8,943 nt of DNA from a bacterium (GCA_029945985.1 JAQSDP010000011.1:1-8943), one strand, 5' to 3'. Shown: positions 1 to 6,563, counted from the first letter of the stretch. The notes: generated from the sequence alone by a model not told the origin. Numbers and translations are program-made.

Positions 1-956
1 CGGGAAACACCGTGGTACTCAAGCCGTCTTCCGATTCGCCGACGATCGCGGCAAAGTTTATGGAGATCGTGGAGGAGGTCGGGTTGCCGAACGGCGTCAT
101 CAATTTCCTAACCGGAAGCTCAGCTACGGGCGAGGCGATGACGACCAGTCCCAAAACGCGGTTCATTTCGTTTACCGGTTCTAAAGGGGTAGGGCTTCAC
201 ATCAACGAAGTTGCAGCCAAACCGCGTGAAGGTCAGATCTGGATTAAGCGCGTAATCGCCGAGATGGGCGGTAAGGATGCGATCGTCGTGGCAGACGACG
301 CCGACCTTGATTCGGCCGCCACGGGTGTCGTCCAGGCCGCATTCGGATTTCAGGGACAGAAATGTTCAGCGTGTTCCCGTCTGATCGTTGACGAAACGGT
401 TCACGACGAACTGCTTGAAAAGGTCGTCGCGTTGACCGAGGAACTCAATATAGGCCAGCCCGCCGAGGCTGACACAAATGTGGCCGCGGTCATTAACAAG
501 AAGGCGTTCGATAAAACTCTTGAGTACATCCAGAAAGGCGTCGAAGAAGGCGGTGAGATCGCGATCGGCGGAACGGGTGACGATTCTCAAGGATATTTCA
601 TCCTACCGACGGTCATCTCAAATGTACTCCCGGGAGACACAATCGAACAGGAAGAGATTTTCGCTCCAGTCCTCGCGGTGATCAAGGCGCGGGACTATGA
701 CCATGCACTTGAGATCGCAAACGGCACCGAATTCGGATTGACCGGAGCCGTTTATTCTAAGTCCGAGGAGCGTCTCGAACAGGCCCGACGTGATTTTCAT
801 GTCGGCAATCTCTATCTGAACCGTAAGTGCACGGGAGCCCTCGTTGGAGTAAATCCGTTCGGCGGGTTCAATATGAGCGGCACGGATTCAAAGGCCGGCG
901 GGCGCGAATACCTGATCCAGTTCATGCAGGGCAAGTCGATCGCGAGAAAGGTATAG
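1..956 (+). CDS. rocA: Delta-1-pyrroline-5-carboxylate (glutamate gamma-semialdehyde) dehydrogenase, 5' partial
   Basis: Oxidises glutamate gamma-semialdehyde (from proline or arginine breakdown) to glutamate with NAD; a cytoplasmic enzyme. The frame is open from the window edge (first full codon at 3), so the start lies outside. About 317 residues are visible of a family norm near 515. Counting from the GTG at 12, which is an internal valine and not a start, the aldehyde dehydrogenase landmarks are in order: the FTGSKGVG loop near 54-61, the general-base glutamate in EMGGK (E84), the nucleophilic cysteine in GQKCSACSR (C118), EEIFAP near 215, and the family-typical GTDSKAGGREYL near the C-terminus. 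The last motif and GQKCSA favour the monofunctional RocA/PruA type over other aldehyde dehydrogenases. No proline dehydrogenase domain can be judged because the N-terminus is missing. The TAG stop is 2 bases before the next gene, suggesting cotranscription. Confidence 0.95.
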   Translation, partial: GNTVVLKPSSDSPTIAAKFMEIVEEVGLPNGVINFLTGSSATGEAMTTSPKTRFISFTGSKGVGLHINEVAAKPREGQIWIKRVIAEMGGKDAIVVADDADLDSAATGVVQAAFGFQGQKCSACSRLIVDETVHDELLEKVVALTEELNIGQPAEADTNVAAVINKKAFDKTLEYIQKGVEEGGEIAIGGTGDDSQGYFILPTVISNVLPGDTIEQEEIFAPVLAVIKARDYDHALEIANGTEFGLTGAVYSKSEERLEQARRDFHVGNLYLNRKCTGALVGVNPFGGFNMSGTDSKAGGREYLIQFMQGKSIARKV

Positions 957-958
957 AT

Positions 959-1852
959 ATGAAGAGTCTGTTGTTTTTGATCTTGATTCTCGGACTTGTA
1001 ACCGCCGCCGACGCGCAGCGTCGTCCTGCGGCAGCACCTGTGAAGACGGTCATCTTTGCGGTACTTAACGACGGAAAGGCGATCGAGCCCATCGGGTATA
1101 TCGGCGCCAAGGGATCTATGACACCGGCCATCGACGGTGCATCCGAAGCTCCGCTCCTGACGGCATTTCATCGGACCTATTTCGCGAAAGGAAAAATGTT
1201 TCCGCTTATTTTCGGGGGTAAGGTTGCGGGGAATGTGACGGTCGCCTCTTCCGATCCTCGGGGCGAATGCGTGAACTATCTTGCCAACGTAGCGACAAAA
1301 ACAACCCGCTCCGCGCTCAAGGGCAATATCATGGCCTTGGCAACGAATGCAAAGATCGCGAAGCCGGGAAGCGGCATCCGCCGATTGCCGACGCCTGCCG
1401 AACGAGCCGAGATCGAAACTCTTGTGCGGGAGACGTTGATAAAGAACGCGATCTCTTCTGACATCGCGAAGTATCACAACCTAACAGCGCTCGACGTGAA
1501 TAACGACGGCCAGGCTGACATGGTAGGGTCATTTTGGGTAGAACCAAGCGCGACCGAGCGCGAGGTACTGTTTTTCATCGCCGAACTGGGTGCCGACAAA
1601 AAGTACCGATTCGGCTATTCGGAAAGTCGTCGAATCAAGCAGGCAGAGACACTGAGTGAGGACATTAAGGATGTCGACACCGGTGTCTATCATGAGCGCC
1701 TACTTGATATTTTCGATGTTGACGGTGACGGCGACAGCGAGATCTTCTCGTACGTGATGTCATTCGAAGGCGCCGGATTCAACGTGTATAAGCGTCAGGG
1801 TGAAATCTGGGCCAAGCACTTTGAAGCGTCGAATTACCACTGCGGTTATTAG
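959..1852 (+). CDS. Secreted protein of unknown function with two calcium-loop-like motifs
   Basis: Predicted 297-residue exported protein; no family is recognised. The ATG at 959 was chosen over the longer open frame beginning upstream. It gives a clean Sec signal peptide (positive start, hydrophobic residues 4-14, likely cleavage after the Ala-Asp-Ala near 17-19), and a purine-rich GAGAAAGG at 944-951 precedes it. Two Asp-rich loops, DVNNDGQAD at 179-187 and DVDGDGDSE at 253-261, match the DxDxDG calcium-loop pattern seen in dockerin, EF-hand and FG-GAP-type proteins. Each is flanked by hydrophobic, beta-like residues. Two cysteines, C104 and C295 (third residue from the end), could form a disulphide outside the cytoplasm. 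The gene follows rocA by 2 bases, yet nothing in it suggests proline metabolism. It is probably translated from the rocA transcript and is followed by a strong terminator. Calcium binding is inferred from motif shape only. Confidence 0.8.
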   Translation: MKSLLFLILILGLVTAADAQRRPAAAPVKTVIFAVLNDGKAIEPIGYIGAKGSMTPAIDGASEAPLLTAFHRTYFAKGKMFPLIFGGKVAGNVTVASSDPRGECVNYLANVATKTTRSALKGNIMALATNAKIAKPGSGIRRLPTPAERAEIETLVRETLIKNAISSDIAKYHNLTALDVNNDGQADMVGSFWVEPSATEREVLFFIAELGADKKYRFGYSESRRIKQAETLSEDIKDVDTGVYHERLLDIFDVDGDGDSEIFSYVMSFEGAGFNVYKRQGEIWAKHFEASNYHCGY

Positions 1853-1876
1853 ACGTAATTTAGCTGGATCGATCGT

Positions 1877-1908
1877 GAGTCGGGCTTCGGTGCCCGGCTC
1901 CTTATTTT
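1877..1908 (+). terminator. Intrinsic terminator after the rocA unit, abutting fmt
   Basis: A 9-bp stem (GAGTCGGGC at 1877-1885 against GCCCGGCTC at 1892-1900, one G-U pair) closes a 6-base TTCGGT loop. It is followed directly by CTTATTTT (1901-1908). The GC-rich stem, UUCG-like loop and U-rich tail are typical of Rho-independent termination. The tail ends one base before the fmt ATG, so the hairpin fills the place where a ribosome binding site would be. Confidence 0.8.
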
Positions 1909-2835
1909 ATGCGAATCGTTTTCATGGGAACGCCGGCGGCCGCGGCTGTCTCACTACAAAGGGTGATCGACGATCGGCACGATATCGCCACCATCTACAC
2001 GCAGCCCGATCGTCCGTCCGGTCGGGGCAATAGGATCACTTTCTCGCCCGTAAAGCAGTTAGCGTTCGACCTTGGCATTCCCGTGCTTCAGCCGGCGAAG
2101 ATCCGGACTGATGAAGCGATCGCGGAGTTTCGCTCGTTCAACGCGGACATCGCCGTAGTCGTAGCCTACGGCCGAATTCTGCCGGAACCTTTCCTCAACG
2201 CATTTCCCCTGGGCGCGGTCAATGTTCATTTCTCGCTGCTCCCGAAATATCGAGGAGCGGCACCTGTTAACTGGGCGATCGTTAACGGCGAACGCGTTAC
2301 TGGCGTGACGACAATGAAAATGGACGCCGGGCTCGACACCGGCGACATTCTCCTTCAGGAAGAGACCCAAATAGCCGAGGACGAAACTTCTATCGAACTA
2401 ATGGCTCGGCTTGCGGAACTTGGGGCCGACCTTCTCTCTAAAACCTTAAGCAGTTTCAGTTCTCTCGAGCCGCGACCGCAAGATCACTCAGCCGCAACCC
2501 TGGCTCCGATAATGAATAAGGAAGACGGGAGGTTCGACTGGACATTTCCAGCCGAGCGGATCGCGCGGATGGCCCGCGGCTTTCAACCCTTCCCCACGGC
2601 GTACACTTCGCTGGAAGGAAAGAAACTCACCCTCTGGAATGCCAGTTCACGCGAGGAGGAGTCGCTTGTCGAAGCAGGAACCGTGATCGAGGCTTTCGGA
2701 AACCAATTGATCGTTGCGTGCCGGAGCGGATCTGCGCTCGAAATATCAGAAGTCCAGATAGAAGGGAAGAAGAGAATGCCTGTCCGCGACTTTTTGAACG
2801 GGAAAAAGCTTGGAGTTGGAGATAGGCTAGACTGA
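1909..2835 (+). CDS. fmt: Methionyl-tRNA formyltransferase
   Basis: Transfers a formyl group from 10-formyltetrahydrofolate to Met-tRNAfMet, producing the initiator tRNA for bacterial translation; cytoplasmic. The 308 residues match the usual length of about 310. The N-terminus MRIVFMGTP is the classic Rossmann-like start, which supports the ATG at 1909. The catalytic core is intact: N105 and H107 in NVHFSLLPKYRGAAP, and D143 in MDAGLDTGDIL, corresponding to the N106, H108 and D144 triad of the E. coli enzyme. The C-terminal OB-like tRNA-binding domain begins near residue 205, after the IMNKEDGRFDW segment. No Shine-Dalgarno sequence is visible; a terminator-type hairpin ends 8 bases before the ATG. 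No def gene is adjacent, although def and fmt are often neighbours. The TGA stop directly abuts the complement of the stop codon of an opposite-strand gene remnant. Confidence 0.97.
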   Translation: MRIVFMGTPAAAAVSLQRVIDDRHDIATIYTQPDRPSGRGNRITFSPVKQLAFDLGIPVLQPAKIRTDEAIAEFRSFNADIAVVVAYGRILPEPFLNAFPLGAVNVHFSLLPKYRGAAPVNWAIVNGERVTGVTTMKMDAGLDTGDILLQEETQIAEDETSIELMARLAELGADLLSKTLSSFSSLEPRPQDHSAATLAPIMNKEDGRFDWTFPAERIARMARGFQPFPTAYTSLEGKKLTLWNASSREEESLVEAGTVIEAFGNQLIVACRSGSALEISEVQIEGKKRMPVRDFLNGKKLGVGDRLD

Positions 2836-3043
2836 CTATTCTTCTAGGAGCCATTTTTCGGCCACTTCGTCCGTATCAAAAGCCTTCAAAGAAAAGCCCT
2901 TCTCTCTAATGAGGATTCCGAAATTATATGTTCTGCGTGGAGGTCACAATGCCCAGCCGGACGTCTTTCGCGGGTAGATCGGCGAGACTGGTTACAAGTT
3001 GATGCACTTCGGCTAGGTGATCATCTTTGAAGATAGACTGAGG
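2836..3043 (-). pseudogene. Frameshifted C-terminal remnant of a small SpoIIAA/STAS-like protein
   Basis: This covers most of the 243-base gap between fmt and trhO. On the minus strand, one frame (open from 3091 down to a TAA at 2924-2926) reads SIFKDDHLAEVHQLVTSLA followed by LPAKDVRLGIVTST. A second frame then reads TYNFGILIREKGFSLKAF, followed by DTDEVAEKWLLEE and a TAG at 2836-2838. One indel between about 2927 and 2943 joins the two into protein-like sequence. The pattern is an amphipathic helix, a hydrophobic strand, a helix, a basic glycine turn, a strand ending in AF, then an acidic helix ending in WLLEE. It resembles the C-terminal half of SpoIIAA-like STAS-fold proteins, which commonly end F-[DE]-[EAL]-x-[EA]-A-x-x-WL. 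The N-terminal half is absent because trhO begins there. The family call is from memory of the pattern; the coding-like composition and single frameshift are directly visible. Confidence 0.5.
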
Positions 3044-3064
3044 CGTATGACTACCTGGTCGCGA

Positions 3065-3070
3065 TATACT
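3065..3070 (+). promoter_or_regulatory. Candidate -10 box for trhO (possibly leaderless)
   Basis: TATACT differs from the TATAAT consensus at one position and lies 8 bases before the trhO ATG at 3079. Transcription starting the usual 6-8 bases downstream would begin at or within 2 bases of the start codon, giving a leaderless or nearly leaderless mRNA. This agrees with the lack of a usable Shine-Dalgarno sequence: the only AGG, at 3074-3076, is too close to the ATG. No good -35 hexamer is seen 16-18 bases upstream. Confidence 0.4.
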
Positions 3071-3078
3071 CTTAGGTA

Positions 3079-3828
3079 ATGAAGTCGGGACTTAAAATTG
3101 CGGCGTTCTATAAGTTCCTGGATTTTCGGGAAACCGACCTTTCGGAACTGCGGAACAATATTGGGTTGGCGATGAGAAGTCGGGGGATCGTGGGTACGGT
3201 CATCCTTGCCACGGAAGGTCTCAATGCCACCATCTGTGGCCGCAAAGATGGTCTTGATGCTGTTGTGCTCGAGATCTCGTCCCTGATTTCGTCACCGCTT
3301 TCGCCGAAGTATTCGTACAGTGAAGCCTCGCCGTTCCGAAAGGTGGACGTGAAGATCAAACCCGAGATCGTTACTCTCAAAAGGGAAGTTGATATCGGGC
3401 TTGGTTGTGGAACTCACGTACCGCCGGCCGAATGGAATGAGATCATCTCAGATCCCGAAGTGATACTTCTTGATACCCGAAATGACTACGAATTTAAGAC
3501 AGGCACGTTCGAAGGGGCAGTAAATCCTGGAACTGAAAAATTCAGCGAATTGCCCGAGTACGTTGCCGAGAATCTAGACCCTGCAAAACACAAGAAAGTC
3601 GCGATGTTCTGCACGGGCGGAATCAGATGTGAGAAATTCGCGCCGTACATGCGATCGCTTGGGTTCGAGAATGTGTACCAACTTGAAGGGGGGATCCTGA
3701 AGTATCTAGAAGAGGTCCCGGTCGGCGAGCAGCGGTGGAAGGGCGAGTGCTACGTGTTCGATACGCGCGTAACGGTTGATAATTCTCTCAGTCCCGGCAA
3801 TTCATCGGATCTTTCCCAAGGCGAATAA
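3079..3828 (+). CDS. trhO: tRNA uridine-34 hydroxylase (rhodanese family, YceA/TrhO)
   Basis: TrhO hydroxylates uridine 34 in the anticodon of certain tRNAs using molecular oxygen, the first step towards 5-methoxyuridine or 5-carboxymethoxyuridine. The 249-residue protein has the N-terminal ferredoxin-like UPF0176 domain (about 1-95) with EGLNATICG at 46-54. A rhodanese domain (about 112-215) carries the active loop CTGGIRCEK with C178 as the putative catalytic cysteine and C184 following. The ending GECYVFDTRV is typical just after the rhodanese domain. The protein stops soon after it, so it belongs to the short forms; E. coli TrhO is about 350 residues and has a further C-terminal part. The start ATG gives the expected N-terminus (KIAAFYKFLDF). 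Its TAA overlaps the rsmB ATG as TAATG, so translation of the two is probably coupled. Its place between fmt and rsmB fits an RNA-modification role. Confidence 0.93.
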   Translation: MKSGLKIAAFYKFLDFRETDLSELRNNIGLAMRSRGIVGTVILATEGLNATICGRKDGLDAVVLEISSLISSPLSPKYSYSEASPFRKVDVKIKPEIVTLKREVDIGLGCGTHVPPAEWNEIISDPEVILLDTRNDYEFKTGTFEGAVNPGTEKFSELPEYVAENLDPAKHKKVAMFCTGGIRCEKFAPYMRSLGFENVYQLEGGILKYLEEVPVGEQRWKGECYVFDTRVTVDNSLSPGNSSDLSQGE

Positions 3829-5102
3829 TGCCCATTTCCCCGGCACGGGTTGCCGCATACGAAATACTCTTGAGGGTCGAGCGTGATCGAGCATACGCGT
3901 CAGCCTTGCTGCCTCGATATGAAGCCGAATTGGGAGAAAGGGATGCCGCGTTGTGTCATCAACTCGTTCTCGGAGTTCTCCGTCGCAAACTCTATCTGGA
4001 TAGTCGGATTTGCAACCACGCGGGAGCGAAAAAGATCGATATCGAGGTGCTAACGGCACTTCGTTTGGGCGCTTATCAACTTCTCGAACTCGACCGCGTT
4101 CCGGACCATTCCGCTGTGAATGATAGCGTGGGACTCGTCCAGCGTGCTCGAAAAGTCTCCGCAAAGGGCTTCGTTAACGCGATCTTGAGGCGCATCGCGG
4201 GCGAGTCTTTGTGGACCGGAAGCGGCGAAAGTATAGATGAGATCTCGATCGACGTGTCGCACCCGAAATGGCTGCTTGAGAGATGGATACGGCAGTTTGG
4301 ATACGAGAAGGCGGTGGCCATTGCCCGTGCCAACAACCAGGCCTCGCGGATCGCATACCGTTTGACAGGCAGGGAATTAGAGACGCAGATCGAGAGCGAG
4401 CGCTCAGAGATCGTCGAAGGTGCTTTCACGGTTCCGCGGATCACCCACCATCTCCGCAAACTGGCCGAAGAGGGAAATATCTATTTTCAGGACGAAGCCT
4501 CGCAGCTAGTTGCGAGGCTTGTCTCGATTCCTGGTGGCAGCAGATTGCTCGACGTCTGTGCATCGCCTGGTGGCAAGACCTCGCTGGTCTCCATTCGGAA
4601 CCCCACTGTCTCTGTCGTCGCCGGGGACATTCACCATTGGCGGGTCGAGTTCCTGCGTACGAACTGCATTCGGCAGGGGATCTCGTCAGTGCTGGTGGCC
4701 CAGTACGATGCGGCAGTGCAGTTGCCGTTCGCGGAAGGTGCATTCGATACGGTGTTCATAGACGCACCTTGCTCGGGCACCGGGACGATCGGCAGCAGTC
4801 CGGAAATACGTTATTATCTGGATCTTGGCGATATTGAGGAGTTATCTCGGAAACAACTGTTGATACTCGAAAATGCATCGAAGATGGTGAAATCTGGCGG
4901 GAGATTGATCTACGCAACATGTTCGCTGGAGCGAGAGGAGAATGAAGATGTGATATCGGCTTTTCTCGCTGGATGCAAGGACTTTGTGCCGGCGGCTTTC
5001 ACCGTGGACCCGCGCTTCATAACTGATGAAGGATTTGGCCGTACGTTTCCTGATCGAGATGGGACTGACGGGTTCTTCTTCGCCGAGCTGATCAGAAATT
5101 GA
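3828..5102 (+). CDS. rsmB: 16S rRNA (cytosine-967-C5)-methyltransferase
   Basis: Methylates C967 of 16S rRNA with S-adenosylmethionine; cytoplasmic, acting on naked or early rRNA. The 424 residues are close to the family norm of about 430-450. Residues 1-130 form the NusB-like all-helical RNA-binding domain, with LVLGVLRR near 46-53, DHSAVNDSV near 93-101 and GFVNAILR near 114-121. The methyltransferase domain follows. Motif I is DVCASPGGKTSL (242-253), motif II ends in GDIHHWR, motif IV is DAPCSGTGTIG (312-322, C315) and motif VI is ATCSLEREENE (363-373, C365). C365 corresponds to the cysteine that forms the covalent adduct with the target base, and C315 to the one that releases it. The NusB-like domain separates RsmB from RsmF and other NOL1/NOP2/Sun relatives. 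The ATG overlaps the trhO stop by one base. Next to fmt, it keeps the widespread fmt-rsmB linkage. Confidence 0.96.
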   Translation: MPISPARVAAYEILLRVERDRAYASALLPRYEAELGERDAALCHQLVLGVLRRKLYLDSRICNHAGAKKIDIEVLTALRLGAYQLLELDRVPDHSAVNDSVGLVQRARKVSAKGFVNAILRRIAGESLWTGSGESIDEISIDVSHPKWLLERWIRQFGYEKAVAIARANNQASRIAYRLTGRELETQIESERSEIVEGAFTVPRITHHLRKLAEEGNIYFQDEASQLVARLVSIPGGSRLLDVCASPGGKTSLVSIRNPTVSVVAGDIHHWRVEFLRTNCIRQGISSVLVAQYDAAVQLPFAEGAFDTVFIDAPCSGTGTIGSSPEIRYYLDLGDIEELSRKQLLILENASKMVKSGGRLIYATCSLEREENEDVISAFLAGCKDFVPAAFTVDPRFITDEGFGRTFPDRDGTDGFFFAELIRN

Positions 5103-5150
5103 GCTGGCGTGACGATTTCAATCCGCACTTCAAGATGTTAGTATTTGCAA

Positions 5151-5154
5151 GAGG
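5151..5154 (+). promoter_or_regulatory. Ribosome binding site supporting a TTG start
   Basis: GAGG at 5151-5154, within AAGAGGTTTT, lies 9 bases before the TTG at 5164. It is the best Shine-Dalgarno match in the 61-base gap after rsmB. It supports TTG as the real start of the PASTA protein, since the next in-frame ATG codons fall inside or after the membrane segment. Confidence 0.6.
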
Positions 5155-5163
5155 TTTTAAGGC

Positions 5164-5835
5164 TTGAGCATTATTTCAACAGGTCTATCTGCGATCGGAA
5201 AACTTGTCTTCGTCGGCGTGTTGCTTGCGGTTTTTCTGGCGACGATGGTGGGTGTAGTTTACATGTCGCTGAACGGTTCCGAGGTTCAGGTACCGGATAT
5301 CACGGGCAAGGATTTCGTGGAGAGCGAAAAGGAACTTGCTGCGCTAGGGCTGCGGATCCGGAGACGGGCCGATCGGGAGAGCACGGAGAAGATTAATACT
5401 GTTATCGATCAACTGCCGAGAGCGGGTGACACGGTAAAATCCGGACAATGGATATCGGTTGTGGTAAGCAAGGCCGGTCTGGCTCCGGACCAGGCCCCGC
5501 CGCCTTCGTTGAAAAAGGACGTCGATCAGGACGACTCTGAGAAGATCGAGGAAATGATCTCCGACAAGCCTAAGAGGGCTAAGGCGAACACGAACGCGAA
5601 TGCGAAAAAGGGCGCGGATACAACGCGGGACACGATAGCAAATACCTCGTCTTCGAGTTCGAACGATGCTAAGACGGATGCGGCCGAAGAAAAGAAGGAT
5701 CCGGCCGGCGAAAAGAAAGACGATAAGTCTGACAAGAACGATAAAACGGAGACTCCGAAGCCTCAAGCAACGCCGATCCAGGGCCGCCCCTCATCGGCAC
5801 GGCCCCCGGTGACTCAGCCGAATCAAAGGCCTTGA
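5164..5835 (+). CDS. Single-pass membrane protein with one PASTA domain and a charged tail; no kinase
   Basis: Predicted 223 residues. Residues about 13-36 form one transmembrane helix (LVFVGVLLAVFLATMVGVVY). Residues about 40-103 match a PASTA domain: VQVPDITGKDF, then an amphipathic helix ESEKELAALGL, then VIDQLPRAGDTVKSG and a final ISVVVS strand. From about 106 to the end the protein is low-complexity, rich in Lys, Asp, Asn, Ala, Pro and Ser with repeated KKD-type runs, and probably disordered. PASTA domains bind peptidoglycan fragments or beta-lactams in penicillin-binding proteins and PrkC/PknB kinases. The likely topology is N-terminus inside and PASTA outside. No kinase, transpeptidase or glycosyltransferase domain is present. 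It sits between rsmB and rpe, where Firmicutes carry prkC, so a structural or sensory envelope role is inferred. Start is TTG, preceded by GAGG. Which partner it signals to, if any, cannot be told. Confidence 0.88.
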   Translation: MSIISTGLSAIGKLVFVGVLLAVFLATMVGVVYMSLNGSEVQVPDITGKDFVESEKELAALGLRIRRRADRESTEKINTVIDQLPRAGDTVKSGQWISVVVSKAGLAPDQAPPPSLKKDVDQDDSEKIEEMISDKPKRAKANTNANAKKGADTTRDTIANTSSSSSNDAKTDAAEEKKDPAGEKKDDKSDKNDKTETPKPQATPIQGRPSSARPPVTQPNQRP

Positions 5836-5856
5836 GGGTACAACGATAACGAGATT

Positions 5857-6549
5857 TTGGGCAACAAAGTAAACGGAAATTTGCGTTCTTTTGAAATAGC
5901 TCCGTCGATCCTTTCGGCTGATTTCACACGCCTTTTCGAGGCGATCCGTGACGTTCGCGAAGGTGGAGCTACCGTGCTGCACGTTGACGTAATGGATGGC
6001 CATTTTGTGCCTAACATTACTATCGGCTTGCCGGTCGTAAAATCGCTGCGTGCGGCAACGGATATGACGATCGACACGCACCTTATGATCACGGAGCCGG
6101 GGCGATACGCGGTGGAGTTCGTTAAGGCTGGAGCCGACATGGTTTCCGTTCATGTCGAAGCCGATGTGCATCTGCAGCGGACGCTGGTTGCGATCCGGGA
6201 GGCGGGTGCGAAGGCTGGGATCGCTATTAACCCGGGAACGCCGCTAGTATTGCTCGAAGAGGCAATGCCTTACGCAGATTTTATTCTTTTGATGTCGGTG
6301 AATCCCGGTTTCGGCGGGCAGAAATTTGTTCCAACCTCGCTCGACAAACTTCGGCGTCTGAGGCAAATGATCGAAGATCGCGGCCTAACGACTCGCATTG
6401 AGATCGATGGAGGAGTCGATGCTTCGAACATCGCCGAGGTTTGCGAAGCTGGAGCTGAGATCATCGTTGCCGGCTCCGCAGTCTTTGGCGGAGGACGGCC
6501 GACTGAAGCAGTGAGAGAATTGATCGACCGGGCAACCGTCTGGGTCTGA
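5857..6549 (+). CDS. rpe: Ribulose-phosphate 3-epimerase
   Basis: Interconverts ribulose 5-phosphate and xylulose 5-phosphate in the pentose phosphate pathway and, where present, the Calvin cycle; a cytoplasmic metal-dependent TIM barrel. In the 230-residue reading all signatures are present: IAPSILSADF at 14-23, HVDVMDGHFVPN at 42-53 (metal ligand H42, catalytic D44), DTHLM at 73-77 (H75), LLMSVNPGFGGQ at 144-155, EIDGGV at 182-187 (catalytic D184) and a phosphate-binding VAGSAVFG near 204-211. The start is uncertain: TTG 5857 gives 230 residues, while TTG 5881 gives 222 and places IAPS at the same distance from the start as in E. coli Rpe. Neither has a well-spaced Shine-Dalgarno sequence; GAGGG at 5834-5838 overlaps the upstream stop. 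The gap from the PASTA gene is 21 bases and both genes share one reading frame across its TGA. Confidence 0.96.
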   Translation: MGNKVNGNLRSFEIAPSILSADFTRLFEAIRDVREGGATVLHVDVMDGHFVPNITIGLPVVKSLRAATDMTIDTHLMITEPGRYAVEFVKAGADMVSVHVEADVHLQRTLVAIREAGAKAGIAINPGTPLVLLEEAMPYADFILLMSVNPGFGGQKFVPTSLDKLRRLRQMIEDRGLTTRIEIDGGVDASNIAEVCEAGAEIIVAGSAVFGGGRPTEAVRELIDRATVWV

Positions 6550-6563
6550 TCTGAAAGCTTATT

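Noticed and set aside
12..14. GTG as a start for the dehydrogenase
   Set aside because: The upstream codons Gly-Asn-Thr and the following VLKPS continue the aldehyde dehydrogenase motif, so this is an internal valine of a truncated gene.
827..958. Upstream extension of the secreted protein frame from an ATG at 827
   Set aside because: It overlaps the well-conserved C-terminus of rocA in another frame, and the ATG at 959 gives a proper signal peptide.
812..1477. Open frame of 221 codons on the minus strand
   Set aside because: It lies opposite the end of rocA and the secreted protein gene, is rich in Arg and Cys as expected of an antisense shadow, and shows no domain pattern.
1867..1876. Palindrome GATCGATC as an operator site
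   Set aside because: GATC-containing words are common throughout this sequence, so the short palindrome is not distinctive.
4283..4837. 184-codon frame on the plus strand inside rsmB
   Set aside because: It overlaps the methyltransferase motifs in another frame and has a Gly/Arg/Ser-rich shadow composition.
5116..5144. Possible promoter (TTTCAA, 17 bases, TAGTAT) before the PASTA gene
   Set aside because: The -35-like element is a poor match and the short gap after rsmB fits an operon, so it cannot be told from chance.
5344..5766. 140-codon minus-strand frame opposite the PASTA gene
   Set aside because: Arg/Leu/Val-rich sequence created by the Lys/Asp-rich tail read in reverse; no start signal or family pattern.
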